DNA of 64,000 nt from Morinoia aosen (taxonomy: Eukaryota; Arthropoda; Malacostraca; Amphipoda; Talitridae), in contig JASJYW010000026.1 of NCBI GenBank assembly GCA_030386875.1, forward strand, positions 12,790,246 to 12,854,245. Direction: 5' to 3'. The position numbers were made by a program, and so were the translations under genes. Below, in pieces: positions 11,691 to 23,600 of this stretch. The notes under the pieces are model-generated. The model was not told the DNA's origin. It searched no databases and saw only the letters and a list, made by a program, of their open reading frames with translations. Every line of letters begins with the position of its first letter. Within the stretch, counting starts at the first letter, position 1.

Positions 11691-14600
11691 CTGCCCACTT
11701 CATAACAGATCTCGCAACTATAGAAATCGTTATTTAGTGTTTTATGTGCAGCTTTGACATAGTCTTCTCCCCTCAGGGGGATACAACTAGTCTATCCATG
11801 GGAATTAGCTCTCCCAGGGGGAAAATGTGAGGGCCCAGGCTGAGAGTTAGGTAGGCCTTCTTTATGTTGAAATGAAATGATTTTCTCTATGTTAAGGACC
11901 ACCTTTTTTCGCTTCACTACTATCCTGTTTTTCAGCGCCTCTGACTTTCTTCTTCAAATTTATCTTATTTCATGAACTTCTTTCTCAACTTACTGTTTCT
12001 ATGCCCCTTCTGCATAGATTCCTCATTCTCTTATCTCCATACTAAATGGTGCCTTCATCCTTCCTCCCTTCGATACGCTCTTTTTTGTAGCGGTTAGGGA
12101 GGCCTAAACTAACTTATAATCTAGTCTGACATGATCTTCTATAAGATAACTCTATGTCTACGTAAGTTATGTCGATTCATCATGAAGGTAATGAGTACAA
12201 TATAAATATAAACAATGATACAACTATCAGTGAATTCCATTCATGTCTCGCAAATACCGGCTGCTGAAAGAAACTACCCAGAATTTTGTGTTGATGCTGA
12301 AACCATAAACATTTAAACACAGCGAATTTCTGGACAAATAATCTGCAATTTTGCTTGAACAGCAGTGATTAGCTAATCAGACATTTACATTAAATATAAT
12401 CACCTAATAGTAAATATCTCATAGATATCCTGTGATGAGTCACAGGAGAGTAATACTCGTACTTTATCAATTAGTTTCCTTACTGGTTTCATGTAAAAAA
12501 TTATCTTATTTCTTGTTCACCATGTTTCATTAGACCTATTTAATGATATAATTGGGCAGGTTTAGCAACAAAATAACTTAGATCAGTCGTATGGTTTGCT
12601 TGAGCGAAACGTACGATGATGTTTAACTTGAACGACGGGTAAATCGCAGGTCACGCGTCTCAATCCCATCGAATGCGTTGCAGGGATTGTCCTCCCAGGA
12701 GGAAAATGCGAGGTCCCGAGTTGAAAATTGAGACGTATTTTTTTTCAAATGAAACGTTTCTGTTCTGTTGAGGACTTTTTTCTGTTCACTGCTTTCCTGT
12801 TTTCCAGCACCTAATTCTTTCTTCTTCAACTTATACCTTGTTTCATGAACTTCTTTTTCAACTTACTGTTTCTATGCACTTTGTGCTTAGCTTCAGTGTT
12901 TCCTTATTTCCGTGCTAAATAGTGTATTCCTCCTTCTTCACTTTGGATCGCCTCTTTTGCGGATATGGAGGCCTAAACTAACATCTAAACTAAACTACAG
13001 AAATTGTGCGTTAATGTTTCTTGGGGACCAAGTCCTCGAAGGATAGTTAGCACTCGCGCATTATTGACTTTCGCTGTAAGCAGTAAAGTATGGTGAAAAG
13101 CCTGTTTGAAACATTGACAGAAGAAGTATGTAACTCAACTGAATTTCTAGTATGAATGTGTGCATTTATTTCAAAAAGGAGTCTTTTTTTGATACGCCTA
13201 ATCTGTTTGCCCTCTCTAATTAATGGCGTGTTCGTGCACGTCACTTGGTTTCTGTGCAATTGATCTTTTCCGTGAGTGCCCAGTGATCATGTGTCTGCTT
13301 GGTTTCGGTCGGATTTTATCTAATAGCGGAATGTAAGCTTTCTGATTTATCATGTCGAAGCAAACTGTTACGAAATATAACGACTTGTGAGCACTAAAAA
13401 ACATCGGATTTAGCTGTATATCAACTACTATGTGTGCTCCGTTCATCAATATAATTACAGAATGGCGAACGTATTCCGCACGGACGCTGCCTCATCGGGA
13501 CGATCCGATGGTTTCCCGGTGGCTGGAAAAGAACCACGGATTGGCTGAAGAGGGACCGACCAGCGGAAAGGCCTTTGCGCGAAGAGTGAGCAGCTTTTCA
13601 TCTTTGAGCGGCTCCACTGACAAAGTCATAAATACGCTGGGTAAGGTACTGAACTAGTATAAGTTCACATAGATTTGATGGTAGCAGTCCTTGGGCGTTA
13701 GCATTATAGCTGTAAATAAGCCCTAGAAAGTTATGTAATTCGTGTGGTATAATTTTAGATGTCTTCAAAATATTCAGCTTCTGCTAATGAAGTCCACGCA
13801 ACGTTGTTCCATTAAATATAAAAACTAAGCCGCCTTTAAATATGAAGCTTGATCAACCCTGGCCAGAAAATAATGATACTCTATGGACCCCGTAAAAAAA
13901 TTCACGGTTTGTTCAATAACATTTTCTCACCCTTTAAATTATACTTGAACCAGAACCCGTTAACTCGCATAATTATTTATTCAAATTTACTCCATCTCAT
14001 GTTTTAATATGTAAAATAAGTGAACCTGAACTATCATAACTAATTCACCCTAATCTAACTTGAAATAACCCAACCTATTCATCGTAAATTTCGGACCTAA
14101 ACTCGGAAATCCCCGCGTTGTACTCTCGGAAACCATCTACACGATTAAAATTTGTAAACATTACCATGCGTAAAATCATTACACCTGAACTTTCATTACC
14201 GATTTAAACCTAGCTATTCTAGAAATGAACCAATTTTCCTAAGCCATAAAAAGTTCATTCATTATAGAACCTAAACACGTGGACCAGAGTCACGGTAGAG
14301 GAAACAAGGTAGGGTCTTTTCTATGGGGAAAAATACAATTCTTCTTCTACGGCTTGCCTATACAACGGCTTTATATCAAAGAAATTTCATGACGTCACCA
14401 ATACGCCATGTCGTTAGGCCAATAGGGGAGACGGGTTTGGGGATAGCACTGCTACCAGAAGCAATATCAGCGCTGCCATTGGTTCGTTGCGGTGACGTCA
14501 CTAAACCCACTCAGCTGACGATAAAAGACTGGTTTGACCATATTTTGTTTCCTCTATCGTGACCAGTGTATTTTGCTCTTGTCACTGTAAACTCGTTGAA

Positions 14601-17600
14601 AAATTTGATTTTTACATTGCACATCGTAAGAAGAAACAAGAAAGTAAAATATTCGGCTTAATGCATAGATTCTATTAGTCCTATCCCATTCGAATATGAT
14701 AAAACTTTAAACGCTATATCTAATTTCATAACCATGATAACAACCCTCCCAAAAGGAAGCTTGAATTTACATCCGTTGAAACCGTTAAGAGGAACTCTGA
14801 TGCACGAAAATTTCCCAATGAAATCAATTGGTTTGATATTAATTTATTTTATAAGTAGAATTTAATCCTAAGATACTTTTGATTATAAATACTTGTCGAA
14901 TTTCAGCTTATAAAACGAGTTATTCAGGAAAGAACGTTCTTTAGGGGCATTTGTGAAATGGAAATTTCCTGACACAGGATTTTTGGGGAAAGTAAGTTAT
15001 TTCAATTGTTATTCGGCGAAGAAAACGTTATTCTAAAAATTGAATGAAGATAATTGCAAATTTGTCAAAGAATTATTTGTAGAGACTTATTGAGTAAACA
15101 TCAATACAAATTTCATTATTGTCACTTTAAAAGAATCAAATAAAACTGGACGTTTATCCAAAATCCATCCAGTCTAACTTCAGTAAATTCAAATACCAAC
15201 ACAAAGACCCTTAAAACAAGTCGCCACGTTGATAAACGTGCGAGAGGTTCAATTCCCGGTACAGTTGTGCACAAACTTAAGAAGTGGTCAATTTAATAGA
15301 AGAATTATGATCTAATGGTATCGTTAATATGGTGACTCGTACGGGCAATAAATTGCGAGGAATAATATATGTTTTTTTTTCATGAGTGATTTAGCCTCGC
15401 TACAGTGCTCATTGATTTAATCAAGAGTAACGGTCATACTAAGTATAGTAACGAACCAACTGAGGGACAAAGTGAATTGTAATATAAAATTTTTTACGCG
15501 GAAGTACGGTGAACCGAAGTGAAGGTGCAAGGGTTTCTCTAAAATAACCTAAGCTGTGGTATTGTTTGAGACTATGAATGAATAGTGTTGAAAAAGAGTG
15601 GGAGTTTAATTCCGGATAAAACTGTATTATCCGTCCTGTTGATAATTAAATTAAAAATTAAATTCACAAAATTTAATATGGGGGTCCATTTATCAAGTCA
15701 CATGTTTGTCATCTTGGTATTACTCGTTATCACATGGCTAAGTGTCCGGCAGTTATTGGCAATTATATGTTAACATCCTTATCATCATTCAGCTTTAAAC
15801 ATTTATAACATAGATTGATATATCTTATCCAATTTTTCGACCTTGCAGAACTGTTCCAGTTCAGCACATGTTAAAATACGAAGATAATCACTTATCATCT
15901 TTACTAAACGAACACTCATTTGTAAATAAAGAAGGCGTCATTCCTACCTTATTGGATAGAGCTTATAAAGTGTGCAGAAACTGGGTTAGTTTTCATTCAG
16001 AAATGCTATAAGTCAAACGGTTGCTGGTTTACAACAATTTCCACGATACTCCAATTGATAAAACTATAGGCGAGTTTGTCAACCGAATTTAGAATAGTGA
16101 CCATAATCCGAGACCTAACCAGCGGAATGTAAATATATTTTATGAAAATCAAATGCATAACAAATACAAAATTGACGAACGTGTTTTTAAAAATATTGTC
16201 AAAACTTTCGTGAAACCCACAGATCCAAAAACGGCGATTAAAGTTCGCGTGTATTATAAAAATCGCAAAATCCGTGGTCTCCTAGTAAGAAACAATATTT
16301 CCAGATCACGAGTCAGCAACTTAGACAGAGTCAATGTGATATATCAGTTCGAATGTAAGAGGAGAGAATGTTAGTCTCTCAATAAGTGTTACATTGTCAT
16401 GATTAAGATGACGCTGAAACGGAGATTAACTGCTCACAAATATCAAGGTTCCATTTTTAATCGTTTCCGTATCGATCATAGTTGTAAGCCTTGATGAAGA
16501 CCTGTATCATTATTCAAATACAATAATTTTGAATCCTGTTGTGAAAAATAGCATATTCAAATCATAGAAACACTGCACATTCATGAGCTTTAACCTAGCC
16601 TCAACGAAAATATGAGGATTTTTTACTTTAAAGTTCTTCAGTAGGGCTCTGGTGTAGACGATTGTAACCTCCGTTCGTCCATTTTGCCGCCAGCTCTGGT
16701 GCCGTTAGCATGTGAAAATCTGATGTGCAATAGCAACTAGTCAGCTGTAGTTTTAATCTTGTACAAAATTTGTCCTATCTAGTTTTCATGCAATGTGATA
16801 ACCTACATTTTTTTATCCAATCTGTTGTAGTTTAAGTTTTGCATTGTAATAGTTTTTACCAATATGACTATTGTTTCTTTTGTATTTTACAGCCTGAAGA
16901 TGATGTAAGTAACATCGAAACGTTGCCTGTAGAGACTGACAGATTTAGAATTTAGCAATTGAGTGTTCTTTTAGTAACGATGCCGAGTGATTATCCTCGT
17001 ATTTTAACACGTGTTGAACTGGAATAGATTGATATATTGTCTATCGAATGCATGCTACTGCATCAAAAGAATGCTTCATCTGGTCTCACGTCTTGAACAC
17101 ACGGTCATTCCTTGCTATATTTTAGCTGTGATGATATTTAGAAGAAGATCTGACTTTCGAAGGTCGGGCACACGCCTATTGAACATCAAATAATAGGCTT
17201 GTGTGAGTTAAGCTTCTAATCATTAATTTAAGCGGAGTGGCGTCCACATTTGGAGATTGTCAAGTCATCTCCGCTGTTCTTATACTCTGAGGATTTTAAT
17301 CTGATGGGCCCGTAAGTCTTCTCCTAGGCTTCATATCTTATTCTTTATGCCTTCGTCGTTTTTACCCTCACATTTTTTTCAATACCTTTTGAAGCTCTGT
17401 AGGTATGTTTTATTGAAGATCTCACTTCAGTTTCTTTGACGGTGTACTTTTTACAATTTGTTCTCCTGGTATAACCTATAATTTTTTCACACCTCCTAAT
17501 AGTAAGATGTGAGTGTTAGATACGGTAAGAGGGTTTCGCGCATTTTGTGTTCAACCCATTATTTCTTCGTTTTAGTGAAATTAATGGACTGCACTCCTCA

Positions 17601-20600
17601 TCGTTGCCTGATTTCCAGAAAACGGTGAGCTGAGGATTGATGGCCGACCTCATCTTAAAGAGACCAGCGTAGCAAATGACGGTGAGAGTAATAAGTATGC
17701 CCATACCTAGAACAATTATTGTTTGTACGACTGAGCGAGATCAAGCAATAGATCCGTTCGTAAGCAAGTGAAAAACATTACAGTAACCAAATTACGAGTT
17801 CTGCTACCGAGTGTGAGCCATATCATGTAAATATTTATGAACTGGCACATATACTAACCAAGAAAACGGGCTACCATCCGTCTTTTGAATCGCTGACATT
17901 ATTTTGTATACGCTCACGACAACACGGAGGAACCAAACTAACCTGAGGCTAAAGGCATTTATGTATTTAAACGTTTTGTGGCGCTTTTTGTGCGCCTGGC
18001 GTCTGTATTACGAGCTCACTTTTTTTTACTCGCGTTTAGTTTTTGGTCTCGTGTAACTTTATTCGCGAGCGTGTCCCATTCAAATTCCGTTGTAGTGTTC
18101 GCTAAGCTTTTGACGGGTACGTGGAAATTAAAGTAAATATATTGGCCGCAGGAAGACCGTAAACAGCGGCCTACCTAATCTTTCGGTCGTTGCAAATTTC
18201 GTTTATGATGAAATAAAGGTAAAAATTGAATTATTTACGTCAGATCCTCAGCGGAACCGCCATTTCATTCCGATGATATACAACAACAGGTTTTTAGTTA
18301 TTTTTGAAGTAATTTCCATTAGAAAGAGCAATCCACGAACACCGGCTTGAGAGAAAGTGAAGCACCGAATCAGTCGTCTCCATGAGAAAACATTTATTCC
18401 AGAGGCAGACGACCTCATGTAATTTATCAATAAAGAGAAATTAGCAACTAATCTTTCTTGCATACTCCTGTACACTAAAGAGTACACTAAAAGTATAATA
18501 GCTAGTACATTATGTGCACATAACCTATGTACTGGTCTGAACTGTAAAAAAATTAGGTCTTATTTATCTTTTGCAATCGCTTAGCAACGGTAACATATTG
18601 AATATCAAAATTTGCCTCTACAATACAAAAAAAAAACAATTTATCTTATTATTCGATGAGATTTTTATTAAACCTTCCCTGTAGGTGACACACTGCGATA
18701 ATAGTATCTTAAAACTTGTGGAACTTGCCAGAGTTCCTACATAGGGAGCACTCTGAAACAGTCAAAGATTAGATTTTACCAACATCTAGGCAATCGTTTA
18801 GAACTAATAGGCCGCTAGTAACTCCATATAAGTCTTCGCCTAGACTTCACTGTGAAAACACCAACCATATTTTCTCGGTGGATGATTTTTCAATTTTAGA
18901 TTCTACGTGTAATAGCGATCTCCGGATTTTAGCATCGATGTACATTTTTAAACAGAAACCCGTTCTTAACTGTGATCAAAGTGCCTGCCAATTGCAAATT
19001 AAAGAGCATTCATTGATAATGAAGTATCGAAACTAGCGCTAGTCTGAATGCCCCTTTTTAGAAAGATGAATCCCCTCAGGGGGATACAATTATTGTATCT
19101 ATGGGAACTAGCGGTCCCAGGGGGACAATGTCAGGGCCCGAGCTGAGAGTTAGGTAGGCCTTCTTTTTTGTTGAAATAAAATGTTTTTGTTATGTTAAGG
19201 ACCATCTTTTTTCGGTTCACTGCTGTCCTGTTCTTCAGCTCCTACTACTTTCTTCTTCAACTTTGATTTTGTTTCATAATCTTCTTTCACAACTTACTGT
19301 TTCTATGCCTTTCTGCGTAGATTCCGCGTTCCCTTAACTCCATACTAAATGGTGCCTTCCTCCTTCCTCTATTTGGATCGCATTTGTTGCTGGGTAGGGA
19401 GGCTAAAACTAACGACTAATCTAAACAATTCTAGAAAAATGAATTTTATTCCGTGTTTGCGGTTTTATTCTTGATGAAACTTGGACACGTACCCATCTTA
19501 GTTGTATCTTACTCTAGAAGGAGGGAGGGAGCATGTGAGGGTCAGGGCTAAAGGTTTCGGTGGGCCTTCATCTCGTTGAAATAGTGAGATTTTGTTTCGT
19601 TGAAGGTCATGTTGTTCAGTTCACTGTTCCTCTTTTCTAAGCACTGACTGTTTTTCTTAAAGGTAATATATTTTTTCAGAAAATTAATTCCTGGCTGGTT
19701 CTATGTGCAGGGAGCATGCGGGGAAATGCTCGTGTTTGTAGAGGGTTAGAAGTTGTCTACATTATGAAATTTTGTTGAATATTTGGCATAAATTTTTCTT
19801 TTCACTTTTTCATCAGAAGGCTGTTTTTAGAAACATTTATAACATTCCCCACCGCAATTAGCGACTTAACACAACCTGGCACGTGGGCTATAAGTGCAGT
19901 ATTCCGGAGACGGGGGAGGGAAATCTCTTCACTGCCAAAGGAGCCCCTATGCCTTGCTGTATGAGTACCCATTATGTCCTCGGTGGGTACGCACCGCGTG
20001 TGTAGATTCCCCATTAAAGTATCTATACTACTAATACAGTAATAGTAATGACATCGTGTTATGGCTGAATGTATGAGCAAAACATTCACAATCAAAATTG
20101 ATAATGACAATGTGTAATTAATAATTGGTGTACGTGTAAAATCCAGTGGCACTGAATCTTTTAATTATTTGCAGCTTTAGCAAGAGACGTTGCAGATGAA
20201 GGGATGCCATCGAGAGTTCTGCACTGCCAATTCGCTGCGTCAACTTCAATTTATGGCAAGAAAGTGAATTTATCAAAGTGCGACTCCAGCACTTGCGGGA
20301 ACTCGGACACTGATGTGACAACAAATGCTAATCCCTACACAGAGGTACAGTAACTGGACAAATTGAAAAGTCTAAGTTTTCCCTTTGAAAATTGTCTTTA
20401 CTTGGCCGCGCTTCAAGAAAAAAACCAAAGCTTTTATTCAGCAGCTTGCGAGGAAACTGGACTACTTGACCGGGTGTTCTACGTTAAGATCGAATTTGCT
20501 CTGCCAAATTCCTAAGATATGTCATTTCCGACGTTAGAGCAGGACTTGCATTCGTCATGAATCCTATGAATCATGAACGCTGACACTGTTAGGTTCATAC

Positions 20601-23600
20601 GCTGCTCTTAGTAGCTACACATTATTACTTTTAATTATTTATTTCGTTTTTTGTGTCCTCTTACCCCGTACTAATGACAAGCGCTATATCATTTTCTATC
20701 ATCGGATAGAGTTGTTGTTGATGTACTTATCCTAATTTTTCGGTGTTGGTTTGTAGTTTATTGAAATAGTAAATATTTTTATTTAATGATTACTAGTAAT
20801 TTCTTTGCCTACGGAGCCCTTGTGAGACTGAGACTGGAATATCCGCCAGTTATGTGTACGCATTAATGCTTTCTCTTTCTTTCCGCGCTTCATCATCTGG
20901 CTAATGCTGACGCTAAGTTACTTTCTTCTTTTCCATCAACTAACAAATCTAAGCAATTACTGTCACTGTCAGTATTTATAATGGTCTGCTTATTTCCTCC
21001 CAAGTCGTAGATTCTATTACTTATCGTAATGATAGAGTGACTGTTTGTGTTCCTGTATGTACGTAAACCAGGCATTTGAATCTAGTAATTACCCCGTCTC
21101 CACACGGCCTACCTACCGGGAGGTTTGAAGAAACTTTACAACTTACTGTACATTCATTATTCAAGTTAGATGGATCATTGGGAGTTCATTGTGAAGGAAA
21201 AGAGTTGCCCTTTCTGTCAGGGGAAAAAAATGCTGCTAGCTACCCCAACAAACATCTACTGAATTTGAGTTTTTATTTCGGTAAAATTCTAACAAACAGA
21301 AATTGGAAAATCAATGGCTGTTATTTACCTATTGCACTTTCATGTTTTTTATGATGCATTTTCATAGATTTTGACTTGCTAAATCTTGTGGTATTTGAAT
21401 TTTTTCAGGTCTAATAGTTCTGGAGTTATGAGCATTTTATGTAAAACAATCAGTTTTCACAGTTAATCTTTTTTAGTTCATTTTGTGTATAGGCTGTTTA
21501 TTAAGCAGTTTCATTGCTTGTAAAGAGTTTTATATGCGTAGAGCTTTTGCTTCCATACAATGGTGTTATTATTTATTGCCTAAGAGTAAATCTGCTTATT
21601 TTGGCCTCTCATTTTTGGAACAAAAAATGAAAATGATGGCGACCTTGTAAGAGGCAGAGTGTGTGCTGGCATGCCTCAGCTACACTGCTGGCCTTAAAAG
21701 AGGCAGTGCAGTGCCTGTAGCCATACTCCAGATTGAGCGGAAGAATTCATACCGATTTGAACATGTTACCTCTCCTCCCCTGTCCCCTTCACCTTCGTTT
21801 ACCTACCACCAATGAATAGCGCTCAACGAGACGCTTGAATCCATATATGGCAACCCTAGGTGTGCTGATGTGCCACATGTACTAGCTTTGCCGACCTTCT
21901 GAGAGTCCAGGACGTGGCGACGGGGCGTGGATTCGTACAGTAATGTTGTTGAATATTCCAAATGGTAACCTTAGATCCATACTTTCATTCGTTGTGAAAA
22001 CCTAATTTATCTTCCTATAGTACAACATTCGCTGCGAGGCATCGTACGCTCACATCGTACGAGAGGCGTCGTACCATGTCACACAATGATGGACTACACT
22101 TATTTCACTTTAGTCATGTTTGGTTGTTCGTTTCAAATTCAGGCGTGCAGAGTTGAGACTTCCGTGTTGTCCGGCAAAGACGCTATTCTGGAGACGGTTC
22201 CAGTCCCAGCGGAGGCGAGGAAAAGGAAGAAAAGCAGCGACTCTCGCAATAAGTCTAAAACACCAGGTCAGTTAAATTTAAATGAATGCTGACATTGCCA
22301 ATTGAGAGTACATTCTGCTAACATACTTTTCATGCATATGCTACTAATTATAGGTCGATAAAATTCAGTTAGTGAAGCCGCCAAAAATGCTTTATGATAG
22401 TAGAATGGAAACCTTTTTATTATTACGTTAAAAGAAATTGCATCCCGAATTTCGGCATACACTCTAATGTTGTTGCCGAAATGAATGTCTTAAAATTGAT
22501 TTCTAGCAATGAATTTTATGGAGTGATACATCTTCATTATAGTTATTGCGAATGAAATTTTATTTGATGGTTCATGAAATTGAGTAGATTGATGTTCTTA
22601 TTGATTGATTAAAATGTCTTGTTGTTTTCCCTGCTTTAGGAGACTCATCTAGCCCTGTTTTCCAACCTGGTCCACAATGTTCGAGAGTCAAGTTGGTTGA
22701 CTACGATCCGAGCATAAGCAGCTGCTCGTCCAATCAGTATTCCTCTCATGGTAAATGTGCAAAAGTTTTTTATTCAATTTCCCAAGACTTTATTTTTCAA
22801 ATTAATAAGCTTTTCTCTTCAAATCATAGCTCGGTACACATTCCTTTCGGTAATTTTTGTCGCTAGTGGCGAGGTTATTCGGCCTATGCATTCAAGCTAG
22901 TCATAGAGTAAATATGTTCATGCTATAATAATGAAAATTTTCTTAAAATTTGAGGTTCGCACTCTCCAGTACTGTTTTTACATGTTTCGTCTTGGGCACT
23001 TGGGTGCGTAAGAGTATTGTTAAATATTGTTGGAGGGAACACTGTGGGCTCAGAAACGTTTCAGAAAATCATTCGACGAATGTGATAACAATGGCGAGGA
23101 AAATTAGGCCTTTCTGCCAGACACTGGAAAAAATATAGACAAAATAAACGGGAACATATGCATTTCAAAATATAGAATGAGTGGACCCTTTGGGTACCAC
23201 AATTCAAATGATTTAGAAAAAATTTTCCAGGTGAAAAATTTGTCATTACCCTGAATTGTCCGTGAAATTGTCCTAATGTGGGTGATTTTAACTTAAGCAA
23301 GTGCCTACTTCTTCATTTTAATTTAAAAAAATGAATCTTAAAAGCTTTATACTTGGCGGCAGAAATTTTCGACGTTAATAACAAAGTTTTTGAATTTTCG
23401 AAGATATTTTGCCCAAATTTGTTAAAAATAAACGAATTTCTGAAAAAACTTGTTGAAGTTAAATAGAAAGGTAATTGAATATGTTGCACGGACCATATAG
23501 CATGAACTTAGCGGTAACCACTGGTAATTTACGCATGCAGGCTTCTGGAATGTCTAAAAACTAGTTTCATGAATGCTTGTAATTTCCCTAATTTTATTAT

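Larger units (their letters stand above)
5203..13460 (+). other. Intron 1 (8.3 kb)
   Basis: Non-coding sequence between exon 1 and exon 2, starting gtaagt and ending attacag. It holds R1 repeat copies, a decayed Penelope-like element at about 6541-7720 and an AAT microsatellite, all listed separately. A consensus TATA sequence, TATATAAG, lies at 5797-5804 in a locally GC-richer patch. The remaining stretches (about 7740-11500) are AT-rich with only chance ORFs, including a 126-codon antisense ORF at 7784-8164 that I do not support. Confidence 0.55.
13641..20174 (+). other. Intron 2 (6.5 kb)
   Basis: Non-coding, from gtaagg to ttatttgcag. It contains the MITE at 14291-14561, a Penelope-like element at 15853-17027 and R1 repeats at about 19065 and 19485, listed separately. 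The stretches 14570-15850 and 17030-19060 are AT-rich and show nothing recognisable. A weak R1-like tail (GTGTGTAGATTCCCCATTAA) may lie near 19998-20020. Confidence 0.6.

Noticed and set aside
13461-13640. Resemblance of DDPMVSRWLEKNHG in exon 2 to the N-terminal WLxxNP-type segment of cyclic-nucleotide phosphodiesterases
   Set aside because: The similarity is a few residues only, with no GAF or catalytic domain in the gene. I do not claim homology.
17011-17193. 60-codon ORF after the second Penelope-like element
   Set aside because: It overlaps the inverted terminal segment of the element and has no recognisable content.
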